Part shown: piece by piece, positions 1-12,309 of the stretch
Layout of the letters: each line of letters opens with the position of its first letter
Position numbering within the stretch: position 1 is the stretch's first letter
DNA from: Hydractinia symbiolongicarpus
Taxonomy: Eukaryota; Cnidaria; Hydrozoa; Anthoathecata; Hydractiniidae
Length of the DNA: 64,000 bases
Assembly (NCBI RefSeq): GCF_029227915.1
Contig: NC_079884.1
Coordinates: 28,894,001 to 28,958,000, forward strand
Direction: 5' to 3'
Position numbers and translations under genes: made by a program
The notes under the pieces: model-generated
Seen by the model: the letters and a program-made list of their open reading frames with translations, nothing else
Told to the model about the DNA's origin: nothing
Database searches by the model: none

Positions 1-352
1 CGTCACATATTCGTACCAACATGTACTTAGCGATAGTAATCGGATATTACTAGGTTGCACCGCTTTTAACAGTTAAACGATTGACTGTGGGACTTAATTG
101 AACCGATTCTGGACTGTGACCTTATAAATGTGATGAATGAGCCAATTGGACTCCAAGGAATAACATTCTTCCTAATTCGACATGATTGCTGGAATTCAGC
201 GAGTACACTAGGCCCTGTGGTAGCGCTTTATTTAAAAATTTAGATAAATAAATCATTTTTTACTGTGGGACCAATCCTAGCCGTTAGTTCGCGCTGAAGA
301 AATAGAGACAGTTTCAAAAACTACATTTCATTGATTTTCTAACGGGGTCAAT

Positions 353-370
353 CCGTTTGAGTTACAACGG
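353..370. other. Conserved short dyad in each monomer (CCGTT-8 nt-AACGG)
   Basis: CCGTTTGAGTTACAACGG can pair its first and last five bases around an 8-nt loop. The same word recurs near the end of most monomers in all blocks, inverted ones included. In the subtype that reads CCGTTTGCGTAACAACGG the loop changes but the stem is kept, and in the 4-mer HOR the form CCGTTGGAGTTATAACGG again keeps the stem. Some units lose one pair (CCGCTTGAG, TTCGTTTGAA). It may be a protein-binding site or hairpin, or plain shared descent; the sequence cannot decide. Confidence 0.45.
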
Positions 371-373
371 TTG

Positions 374-746
374 CGTCACATATTCGTACCAACGTGTATT
401 TAGCGATGGTATTCGGATATTACTAGGTTGCATCACTTTTAACAGTGAAACGTTTGACTGTGGGACTTAATTGAACTGATTTTGGTCTTTGACCTTATAA
501 ATGCGATAAATGAGCCAGTTTGACTACAAGAACTAACATTTTTCTGAATTTGACATGATTGCTGGAACTCAGCGATTACACTGGGCGCTGTGGTAGCGCT
601 TTATTAAAAAATTAAGATAAATAAGTCATTTTTTACTGTGGAACCAATCCTAGCCGTTAGTTCGCGTTGAAGAAATAGAGACAGTTTCAAAAACTACATT
701 TCATTGACTTTCTATCGGGGTCAATCCGTTTGAGTTACAACGGTTG
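374..746 (+). repeat. Representative 373-bp satellite monomer
   Basis: One full unit given as a reference for phase. It runs from CGTCACATATTCG to the base before the next CGTCACATATTCG at 747. Position 1 of the unit is arbitrary. Around phase 165-180 is a usually conserved GGAATTC (EcoRI) context, which is altered in this particular unit to GGAACTC. Near phase 215-240 is an AT-rich block (TTTATTAAAAAATTAAGATAAATAAG). The unit ends with a short dyad, CCGTT-8 nt-AACGG. No tRNA-like A/B boxes, and no open frame conserved across monomers, were seen. Confidence 0.93.
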
Positions 747-1865
747 CGTCACATATTCGTACTAACATGTATTTAGTGATTTTCTTCCGATATTACTAAG
801 TTGCATCGCTTTTAACAGTGAAACGCTTGACTGTGGGACTTAATTGAACTAACTTTGGACTGTAAACTGATAAATGTGATAAATGAGACAATTGGACTCC
901 AAGGAATAAAATTCTTCTTAATTTGATATGATTGCTGGAATTCAACGATTATATTAGGCTCTGTGGTAGCGCTTTATTTAAAAATTTAGATAAATAAATC
1001 ATTTTTTACTGTGGGACCAATCCTAGCCGTTAGATCGCGCTGAAGAAATAGAGACAGTTTCAACAACTACATTTCATTGACTTTCTAACGGGGTCAATCC
1101 GTTTGAGTTACAACGGTTGCGTCACATATTCGTACCAACATGTATTTAGTGATTTTCTTCCGATATTACTAAGTTGCATGGCCTTTAACAGTGAAACGCT
1201 TGACTGTGGGACTTAATTAAACTAACTTTGGACTGTGACCTGATAAATGTGAGAATTGAGCCAATTGGACTCCAAGGAATAACATTCTTCTTAATTCGAC
1301 ATGATTGCTGGAATTCAGCGAGTACACTAGGCCCTGTGGTAGCGCTTTATTTAAAAATTTAGATAAATAAATCATTTTTTGCTGTGGGACCAATCCTAGC
1401 TGTTAGTTCGCGCTGAAGAAATAGAGACAGTTTCAAAAACTACATTTCAATGACTTTCTCACGGCGTCAATCCGTTTGAGTTACAACGGTTGCGTCATAT
1501 ATTCGTACCAACATGTATTTAGTGATTTTCTTCCGATATTACTAAGTTGTATTGCTTTTAACAGTGAAACGATTGAGTGTGGGAATTAATTGAACTGATT
1601 CTGGACTGTGACCTCATAAATGTGATAAATGATCCAATTGGTCTCCAAGCAATTACATTCTTCTTAATTTGACATGATTGCTGGAATTCAGCGATTACAT
1701 TTCGCTCTGTGGTAGCGTTTTATTTAAAATTTTAGATAAATAAGACTTTTCTTACTGTGGGACCAATCCTGGCCGTTAGCACTCGCTGAATAAATAGGAT
1801 CTGTTCTAAAGACAGCAATTCATTGACTTTCTAGCGGCATAAATCCGCTTGAGTTACAACGGTTG

Positions 1866-4849
1866 CGTCACATATTCGCACCAACTTGTATTTAGCGATG
1901 GTATTCAGATATTACTAGGTTGCATCACTTTTAACAGTGAAACGTTTCAATGTGGGACTTAATTGAACTGATTTTGGACTTTGACCTTATAAATGTGATA
2001 AATGAGCCAGTTTGGTTACAAGAACTAACATTCTTCCTAATTTGACATGATTGCTGGAAATCAGCAATTACACTGGGCGCCGTGGTAGCGCTTTATTAAA
2101 AAATTAAGATAAATAAGTCATTTTTTACTGTGAGACCAATCCTAGCCGTAGTTCGCGCTGAAGAAATAGAGGCAGTTTCAAAAACTACATTTCATTGATT
2201 TTCTAACGGTGTCAATCCGTGTGAGTTACAACGGTTGCGTCACTTATTGGTACCAACATGTATTTAGTGATTTTGTTCCGATATTACTAAGTTGTATTGC
2301 TTTTAACAGTGAAACGATTGACTGTGGGAATTAATTGATCTGATTCTGGAATGTGACCTTATAAATGTGATAAATGAGCCAATTGGTCTCCAAGGAATAA
2401 CATTCTTCTTAATTTGACATGATTGCTGGAATTCAGCGATTACATTAGGCTCTGTGGTAGCGCTTTATTTAAAAAAATTTAGATAAATAAGATTTTTCTT
2501 ACTGTGGAACCAATCCTGGCCGTTAGCACGGGCTGAATAATAATGATCAGTTCCAAAGACTACATTACATTGACTTTCTAGCGGCATAAATCCGTTTGAG
2601 TTACAACGGTTGCGTCACATATTCGTACCAACATGTATTTAGCGATAGTATTCGGATATTACTAGGTTGCATCGCTTTTAACAGTGAAACGTTTGACTGT
2701 GGGACTTAATTGGACTGATTTTGGTCTTTGACCTTGAAAATGTGATAAATGAGCCAATTGGACTCCAAGGAATAACATTCTTCTTAATTTGATATGATTG
2801 CTGGAATTCAGCGATTACATTAGGCTCTGTGGTAGCGCTTTATTTAAAAATTTAGATAAATAAATCATTTTTTCATGTGGGACCAATCCTAGCCGTTAGT
2901 TCGCACTGAAGAAGTAGAGACAGTTTCAAAAACTACATTTCATTGATTTTCTAACGGTGTCAATCCGTTTGAGTTACAACGGTTGCGTCACTTATTAGTA
3001 CCAACATGTATTGAGTGATTTTGTTCCGATATTACTAAGTTGTATTGCTTTTAACAGTGAAACGATTGACTGTGGGAATTTATTGATCTGATTCTGGAAT
3101 GTGACCTTAAAAATGTGATAAATGACCAATTGGTCTCCAAGGAATAACATTCTTCTTAATTTGACATGATTGCTGGAATTCAGCGATTACATTAGGCTCT
3201 GTGGTAGCGCTTTATTTAAAAATTTAGATAAGTAAGACTTTTCTTACTGTGGCACCAATCCTGGCCGTTAGCAGGGGCTGAATAAATAGGATCAGTTCCA
3301 AAGACTACATTACATTGACTTTCTAGCGGCATAAATCCGTTTAAGTTACAACGGTTGCGTCACATATTCGTACCAACATGTATTTAGCGATAGTATTCGG
3401 ATATTACTAGGTTGCATCGCTTTTAACAGTGAAACGTTTGACTGTGGGACTTAATTGAACTGATTTTGCTCTTTGACCTTATAAATGTGATAAATGAGGC
3501 AATTGGACTCCAAGAAATAACATGCCTCTTAATTTGATATGATTGCTGGAATTCAGCGATTACATTAGGCTCTGTGGTAGCGCTTTATTTAAAAATTTAG
3601 ATAAATAAATCATTTTTTACTGTGGGACCAATCCTAGCCGTTAGTTCCCGTTGAAGAAATAGAGACAGTTTCAAAAACTACATTTCATTGATTTTCTACC
3701 GGTGTCAATCCGTTTGAGTTACAACGGTTGCGTCACATATTCGTACCAACATGTATTTAGTGATTTTTTTCCGATATTACTAAGTTGTATCGGTTTTAAC
3801 AGTGAAGCGATTGACTGTGGGACTTAATTAAACTAACTTTGGACTGTGACGTGATAAATGTGATAAATAAGCCACTTGGACTCTAAAGAATAACATTCTT
3901 CCTAATTTGATATGATTGCTGGAATTCAGCGATTACATTAGGCTCTGTGGTAGCGCTTTATTTAAAAATTTAGATAAATAAATCATTTTTTACTGTGGGA
4001 CCAATCCTAGCCGTTAGTTCGCGCTGAAGAAATACAGACAGTTTCAAAAACTAAACTTCTTTGACTTTCTAGCGGCATAAATCCGTTTGAGTTACAACGG
4101 TTGCGTCACATATTCGTACCAAAATGTACTTAGCGATAGTACTCGGATATTACTAGGTTGCACCGCTTTTAACAGTGAAATGATTGACTGTGGGATTTAA
4201 TTGAACTGATTCTGGACTGTGACCTTATAAATGTGATAAATGAGCCAATTGGACTCCAAGGAATAACATTCTTCTTAATTCGACATGATTGCTGGAATTC
4301 AGCGAGTACACTAGGCCCTGTGGTAGCGCTTTATTTAAAAAATTAGATAAATAAATCATTTTTTACTGTGGGACCAATCCTAGCAGTTAGTTCGCGCTGA
4401 AGAAATAGAGACAGTTTCAAAAACTACATTTCAATGACTTTCTCACGGCGTCAATCCGTTTGAGTTACAACGGTTGCGTCATATATTCGTACCAACATGT
4501 ATTTAGTGATTTTCTTCCGATATTACTAAGTTGTATTGCTTTTAACAGTGAAACGATTGAGTGTGGGAATTAATTGAACTGATTCTGGACTGTGACCTCA
4601 TAAATGTGATAAATGATCCAATTGGTCTCCAAGCAATTACATTCTTCTTAATTTGACATGATTGCTGGAATTCAGCGATTACATTAGGCTCTGTGGTAGC
4701 GCTTTATTTAAAATTTTAGATAAATAAATCATTTTTTACTGTGGGACCAATCCTAGCCGTTAGTTCCCGTTGAAGAAATAGAGACAGTTTCAAAAACTAC
4801 ATTTCATTGATTTTCTACCGGTGTCAATCCGTTTGAGTTACAACGGTTG
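1866..4849 (+). repeat. 8-monomer higher-order repeat, copy 1 (units A-H)
   Basis: Eight successive monomers can be told apart by diagnostic bases. A starts with CATATTCGCACC (1866). B has ACTTATTGGTACC (2238). C has GATAGTATTCGG with CTTGAAAATG (2613). D has ACTTATTAGTACC (2986). E ends with TTAGTTCCCGTTGAAG (3358). F has CCACTTGGACTCTAAAG (3731). G has CCAAAATGTACTTAG (4104). H has CATATATTCG and GATTGAGTGTGGG (4477). Total length is 8 x 373 = 2984 bp. The same order recurs from 5969 and from 10445. The H unit of this copy switches to an E-type tail at about 4721-4728, so it is a recombinant. Confidence 0.88.
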
Positions 4850-5968
4850 CGTCACATATTCGTACCAACATTTATTTAGTGATTTTTTTCCGATATTACT
4901 AAGTTGTATCGGTTTTAACAGTGAAGCGATTGACTGTGGGACTTAATTAAACTAACTTTGGACTGTGACCTGATAAATGTGATAAATGAGCCACTTGGAC
5001 TCTAAAGAATAACATTCTTCCTAATTTGATATGATTGCTGGAATTCAGCGATTACATTAGGCTCTGTGGTAGCGCTTTATTTAAAAATTTAGATAAATAA
5101 ATCATTTTTTACTGTGGGACCAATCCTAGCCGTTAGTTCGCGCTGAAGAAATACAGACAGTTTCAAAAACTAAACTTCTTTGACTTTCTAGCGGCATAAA
5201 TCCGTTTAAGTTACAACGGTTGCGTCACATATTCGTACCAAAATGTACTTAGCGATAGTACTCGGATATTACTAGGTTGCACCGCTTTTAACAGTGAAAT
5301 GATTGACTGTGGGATTTAATTGAACTGATTCTGGACTGTGACCTTATAAATGTGATAAATGAGCCAATTGGACTCCAAGGAATAACATTCTTCTTAATTC
5401 GACATGATTGCTGGAATTCAGCGAGTACACTAGGCCCTGTGGTAGCGCTTTATTTAAAAAATTAGATAAATAAATCATTTTTTACTGTGGGACCAATCCT
5501 AGCAGTTAGTTCGCGCTGAAGAAATAGAGACAGTTTCAAAAACTACATTTCAATGACTTTCTCACGGCGTCAATCCGTTTGAGTTACAACGGTTGCGTCA
5601 TATATTCGTACCAACATGTATTTAGTGATTTTCTTCCGATATTACTAAGTTGTATTGCTTTTAACAGTGAAACGATTGACTGTGGGAATTAATTGAACTG
5701 ATTCTGGACTGTGACCTCATAAATGTGATAAATGATCCAATTGGTCTCCAAGCAATTACATTCTTCTTAATTTGACATGATTGCTGGAATTCAGCGATTA
5801 CATTAGGCTCTGTGGTAGCGCTTTATTTAAAATTTTAGATAAATAAGACTTTTCTTACTGTGGGACCAATCCTGGCCGTTAGCACTCGCTGAATAAATAG
5901 GATCTGTTCCAAAGACAGCAATTCATTGACTTTCTAGCGGCATAAATCCGCTTGAGTTACAACGGTTG
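4850..5968 (+). repeat. Extra partial HOR: units F-G-H (1119-bp duplication)
   Basis: Monomers starting at 4850, 5223 and 5596 repeat the F, G and H units that start at 3731, 4104 and 4477, an offset of exactly 1119 bp (3 x 373). G is recognised by CCAAAATGTACTTAG and CTCGG at both 4104 and 5223. The segment sits between a recombinant H/E monomer and the next full A unit, as expected for unequal crossover between two HOR copies. Confidence 0.85.
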
Positions 5969-8900
5969 CGTCACATATTCGCACCAACATGTATTTAGCG
6001 ATGGTATTCAGATATTACTAGGTTGCATCACTTTTAACTGTGAAACGTTTGACTGTGGGACTTAATTGAACTGATTTTGGACTTTGACCTTACAAATGTG
6101 ATAAATGAGCCAGTTTGACTACAAGAACTAACATTCTTCTTAATTTGACATGATTGCTGGAAATCAGCAATTACACTGGGCGCCGTGGTAGCGCTTTATT
6201 AAAAAATTAAGATAAATAAGTCATTTTTTACTGTGGGACCAATCCTAGCCGTTAGTTCGCGCTGAAGAAATAGAGGCAGTTTCAAAAACTACATTTCATT
6301 GATTTTCTAACGGTGTCAGTCCGTGTGAGTTACAACGGTTGCGTCACTTATTGGTACCAACATGTATTTAGTGATTTTGTTCCGATATTACTAAGTTGTA
6401 TTGCTATTAACAGTGAAACGATTGACTGTGGGAATTAATTGATCTGATTCTGGAATGTGACCTTATAAATGTGATAAATGAGCCAATTGGTCTCCAAGGA
6501 ATAACATTCTTCTTAATTTGACATGATTGCTGGAATTCAGCGATTACATTAGGCTCTGTGGTAGCGCTTTATTTAAAAATTTAGATAAATAAGACTTTTC
6601 TTACTGTGGGACCAATCCTGGCCGTTAGCACGGGCTGAATAATAAGGATCAGTTCCAAAGACTACATTACATTGACTTTCTAGCGGCATAAATCCGTTTG
6701 AGTTACAACGGTTGCGTCACATATTCGTACCAACATGTATTTAGCGATAGTATTCGGATATTACTAGGTTGCATCGCTTTTAACAGTGAAACGTTTGACT
6801 GTGGGACTTAATTGGACTGATTTTGGTCTTTGACCTTGAAAATGTGATAAATGAGCCAATTGGACTCCAAGGAATAACATTCTTCTTAATTTGATATGAT
6901 TGCTGGAATTCAGCGATTACATTAGGCTCTGTGGTAGCGCTTTATTTAAAAATTTGGATAAATAAATCATTTTTTCATGTGGGACCAATCCTAGCCGTTA
7001 GTTCGCGCTGAAGAAGTAGAGACAGTTTCAAAAACTACATTTCATTGATTTTGTAACGGTGTCAATCCGTTTGAGTTACAACGGTTGCGTCACTTATTAG
7101 TACCAACATGTATTTAGTGATTTTGTTCCGATATTACTAAGTTGTATTGCTTTTAACAGTGAAACGATTGACTGTGGGAATTTATTAATCTGGTTCTGGA
7201 ATGTGACCTTATAAATGTGATGAATGAGCCAATTGGTCTCCAAGGAATAACATTCTTCTTAATTTGACATGATTGCTGGAATTCAGCGATTACATTAGGC
7301 TCTGTGGTAGCGCTTTATTTAAAAATTTAGATAAGTAAGGCTTTTCTTACTGTGGCACCAATCCTGGCCGTTAGCAGGGGCTGAATAAATAGGATCAGTT
7401 CCAAAGACTACATTACATTGACTTTCTAGCGGCATAAATCCGTTTAAGTTACAACGGTTGCGTCACATATTCGTACCAACATGTATTTAGCGATAGTATT
7501 CGGATATTACTAGGTTGCATCGCTTTTAACAGTGAAACGTTTGACTGTGGGACTTAATTGAACTGATTTTGCTCTTTGACCTTATAAATGTGATAAATGA
7601 GGCAATTGGACTCCAAGAAATAACATGCCTCTTAATTTGATATGATTGCTGGAATTCAGCGATTACATTAGGCTCTGTGGTAGCGCTTTATTTAAAAATT
7701 TAGATAAATAAATCATTTTTTACTGTGGGACCAATCCTAGCCGTTAGTTCCCGTTGAAGAAATAGAGACAGTTTCAAAAACTACATTTCATTGATTTTCT
7801 ACCGGTGTCAATCCGTTTGAGTTACAACGGTTGCGTCACATATTCGTACCAACATGTATTTAGTGATTTTTTTCCGATATTACTAAGTTGTATCGGTTTT
7901 AACAGTGAAGCGATTGACTGTGGGACTTAATTAAACTAACTTTGGACTGTGACCTGATAAATGTGATAAATGAGCCACTTGGACTCTAAGGAATAACATT
8001 CTTCCTAATTTGATATGATTGCTGGAATTCAGCGATTACATTAGGCTCTGTGGTAGCGCTTTATTTAAAAATTTAGATAAATAAATCATTTTTTACTGTG
8101 GGACCAATCCTAGCCGTTAGTTCGCGCTGAAGAAATACAGACAGTTTCAAAAACTATACTTCTTTGACTTTCTAGCGGCATAAATCCGTTTGAGTTACAA
8201 CGGTTGCGTCACATATTCGTACCAACATGTATTTAGCGATAGTATTCGGATATTACTAGGTTGCATCGCTTTTAACAGTGAAACGTTTGACTGTGGGACT
8301 TAATTGGACTGATTTTGGTCTTTGACCTTGAAAATGTGATAAATGAGCCAATTGGACTCCAAGGAATAACATTCTTCTTAATTTGATATGATTGCTGGAA
8401 TTCAGCGATTACATTAGGCTCTGTGGTAGCGCTTTATTTAAAAATTTGGATAAATAAATCATTTTTTCATGTGGGACCAATCCTAGCCGTTAGTTCGCGC
8501 TGAAGAAGTAGAGACAGTTTCAAAAACTACATTTCATTGATTTTGTAACGGTGTCAATCCGTTTGAGTTACAACGGTTGCGTCACTTATTAGTACCAACA
8601 TGTATTTAGTGATTTTGTTCCGATATTACTAAGTTGTATTGCTTTTAACAGTGAAACGATTGACTGTGGGAATTTATTAATCTGGTTCTGGAATGTGACC
8701 TTATAAATGTGATGAATGAGCCAATTGGTCTCCAAGGAATAACATTCTTCTTAATTTGACATGATTGCTGGAATTCAGCGATTACATTAGGCTCTGTGGT
8801 AGCGCTTTATTTAAAAATTTAGATAAGTAAGGCTTTTCTTACTGTGGCACCAATCCTGGCCGTTAGCAGGGGCTGAATAAATAGGATCAGTTCCAAAGAC

Positions 8901-10444
8901 TACATTACATTGACTTTCTAGCGGCATAAATCCGTTTAAGTTACAACGGTTGCGTCACATATTCGTACCAACATGTATTTAGCGATAGTATTCGGATATT
9001 ACTAGGTTGCATCGCTTTTAACAGTGAAACGTTTGACTGTGGGACTTAATTGAACTGATTTTGCTCTTTGACCTTATAAATGTGATAAATGAGGCAATTG
9101 GACTCCAAGAAATAACATGCCTCTTAATTTGATATGATTGCTGGAATTCAGCGATTACATTAGGCTCTGTGGTAGCGCTTTATTTAAAAATTTAGATAAA
9201 TAAATCATTTTTTACTGTGGGACCAATCCTAGCCGTTAGTTCCCGTTGAAGAAATAGAGACAGTTTCAAAAACTACATTTCATTGATTTTCTACCGGTGT
9301 CAATCCGTTTGAGTTACAACGGTTGCGTCACATATTCGTACCAACATGTATTTAGTGATTTTTTTCCGATATTACTAAGTTGTATCGGTTTTAACAGTGA
9401 AGCGATTGACTGTGGGACTTAATTAAACTAACTTTGGACTGTGACCTGATAAATGTGATAAATGAGCCACTTGGACTCTAAGGAATAACATTCTTCCTAA
9501 TTTGATATGATTGCTGGAATTCAGCGATTACATTAGGCTCTGTGGTAGCGCTTTATTTAAAAATTTAGATAAATAAATCATTTTTTACTGTGGGACCAAT
9601 CCTAGCCGTTAGTTCGCGCTGAAGAAATACAGACAGTTTCAAAAACTATACTTCTTTGACTTTCTAGCGGCATAAATCCGTTTGAGTTACAACGGTTGCG
9701 TCACATATTCGTACCAAAATGTACTTAGCGATAGTACTCGGATATTACTAGGTTGCACCGCTTTTAACAGTGAAATGATTGACTGTGGGATTTAATTGAA
9801 CTGATTCTGGACTGTGACCTTATAAATGTGATAAATGAGCCAATTGGACTCCAAGGAATAACATTCTTCTTAATTCGACATGATTGCTGGAATTCAGCGA
9901 GTACACTAGGCCCTGTGGTAGCGCTTTATTTAAAAAATTAGATAAATAAATCATTTTTTACTGTGGGACCAATCCTAGCAGTTAGTTCGCGCTGAAGAAA
10001 TAGAGACAGTTTCAAAAACTACATTTCAATGACTTTCTCACGGCGTCAATCCGTTTGAGTTACAACGGTTGCGTCATATATTCGTACCAACATGTATTTA
10101 GTGATTTTCTTCCGATATTACTAAGTTGTATTGCTTTTAACAGTGAAACGATTGAGTGTGGGAATTAATTGAACTGATTCTGGACTGTGACCTCATAAAT
10201 GTGATAAATGATCCAATTGGTCTCCAAGCAATTACATTCTTCTTAATTTGACATGATTGCTGGAATTCAGCGATTACATTAGGCTCTGTGGTAGCGCTTT
10301 ATTTAAAATTTTAGATAAATAAGACTTTTCTTACTGTGGGACCAATCCTGGCCGTTAGCACTCGCTGAATAAATAGGATCTGTTCCAAAGACAGCAATTC
10401 ATTGACTTTCTAGCGGCATAAATCCGCTTGAGTTACAACGGTTG
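5969..10444 (+). repeat. 8-monomer HOR copy 2, expanded to 12 monomers by duplication of units C-D-E-F
   Basis: The order read from monomer starts is A 5969, B 6342, C 6715, D 7088, E 7461, F 7834, then C 8207, D 8580, E 8953, F 9326 again, then G 9699 and H 10072. The block C-F is therefore present twice at an offset of 1492 bp (4 x 373), and both copies share private variants: GTTAGTTCGCGCTGAAGAAGTAG in C, TTTATTAATCTGG in D, and ACTATACTTCTTTG in F. The A unit returns at 10445, 4476 bp (12 x 373) after the A at 5969. Confidence 0.87.
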
Positions 10445-12309
10445 CGTCACATATTCGCACCAACATGTATTTAGCGATGGTATTCAGATATTACTAGGTT
10501 GCATCACTTTTAACAGTGAAACGTTTGACTGTGGGACTTAATTGAACTGATTTTGGACTTTGACCTTATAAATGTGATAAATGAGCCAGTTTGACTACAA
10601 GAACTAACATTCTTCTTAATTTGACATGATTGCTGGAAATCAGCAATTACACTGGGCGCCGTGGTAGCGCTTTATTAAAAAATTAAGATAAATAAGTCAT
10701 TTTTTACTGTGGGACCAATCCTAGCCGTTAGTTCGCGCTGAAGAAATAGAGGCAGTTTCAAAAACTACATTTCATTGATTTTCTAACGGTGTCAATCCGT
10801 GTGAGTTACAACGGTTGCGTCACTTATTGGTACCAACATGTATTTAGTGATTTTGTTCCGATATTACTAAGTTGTATTGCTATTAACAGTGAAACGATTG
10901 ACTGTGGGAATTAATTGATCTGATTCTGGAATGTGACCTTATAAATGTGATAAATGAGCCAATTGGTCTCCAAGGAATAACATTCTTCTTAATTTGACAT
11001 GATTGCTGGAATTCAGCGATTACATTAGGCTCTGTGGTAGCGCTTTATTTAAAAATTTAGATAAATAAGACTTTTCTTACTGTGGGACCAATCCTGGCCG
11101 TTACCACGGGCTGAATAATAAGGATCAGTTCCAAAGACTACATTACATTGACTTTCTAGCGGCATAAATCCGTTTGAGTTACAACGGTTGCGTCACATAT
11201 TCGTACCAACATGTATTTAGCGATAGTATTCGGATATTACTAGGTTGCATCGCTTTTAACAGTGAAACGTTTGACTGTGGGACTTAATTGGACTGATTTT
11301 GGTCTTTGACCTTGAAAATGTGATAAATGAGCCAATTGGACTCCAAGGAATAACATTCTTCTTAATTTGATATGATTGCTGGAATTCAGCGATTACATTA
11401 GGCTCTGTGGTAGCGCTTTATTTAAAAATTTAGATAAATAAATCATTTTTTCATGTGGGACCAATCCTAGCCGTTAGTTCGCATTGAAGAAGTAGAGACA
11501 GTTTCAAAAACTACATTTCATTGATTTTCTAACGGTGTCAATCCGTTTGAGTTACAACGGTTGCGTCACTTATTAGTACCAACATGTATTTAGTGATTTT
11601 GTTCCGATATTACTAAGTTGTATTGCTTTTAACAGTGAAACGATTGACTGTGGGAATTTATTAATCTGGTTCTGGAATGTGACCTTATAAATGTGATAAA
11701 TGAGCCAATTGGTCTCCAAGGAATAACATTCTTCTTAATTTGACATGATTGCTGGAATTCAGCGATTACATTAGGCTCTGTGGTAGCGCTTTATTTAAAA
11801 ATTTAGATAAGTAAGGCTTTTCTTACTGTGGCACCAATCCTGGCCGTTAGCAGGGGCTGAATAAATAGGATCAGTTCCAAAGACTACATTACATTGACTT
11901 TCTAGCGGCATAAATCCGTTTAAGTTACAACGGTTGCGTCACATATTCGTACCAACATGTATTTAGCGATAGTATTCGGATATTACTAGGTTGCATCGCT
12001 TTTAACAGTGAAACGTTTGACTGTGGGACTTAATTGAACTGATTTTGCTCTTTGACCTTATAAATGTGATAAATGAGGCAATTGGACTCCAAGAAATAAC
12101 ATGCCTCTTAATTTGATATGATTGCTGGAATTCAGCGATTACATTAGGCTCTGTGGTAGCGCTTTATTTAAAAATTTAGATAAATAAATCATTTTTTACT
12201 GTGGGACCAATCCTAGCCGTTAGTTCCCGTTGAAGAAATAGAGACAGTTTCAAAAACTGCATTTCATTGATTTTCTACCGGTGTCAATCCGTTTGAGTTA
12301 CAACGGTTG
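10445..12309 (+). repeat. 8-monomer HOR copy 3, units A-E only
   Basis: Units A (10445), B (10818), C (11191), D (11564) and E (11937) repeat the earlier copies almost base for base. The array then moves into the 4-monomer HOR with an F-like head at 12310, whose spacer reads GATTTTCTTCC rather than GATTTTTTTCC. The copy is thus cut short by a change of repeat regime, not by an insertion. Confidence 0.83.

Noticed and set aside
8-24. CENP-B box in the TATTCGTACCAACATGT word of each monomer
   Set aside because: It matches the first part of the TTCGNNNNANNCGGG pattern (TTCG and the central A) but has ATGT where CGGG is required, so it lacks half of the essential bases.
200-260. TATAAAT and AATAAA-like words in each monomer as promoters or poly(A) signals
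   Set aside because: In DNA this AT-rich such words are expected by chance, and no transcript unit accompanies them.
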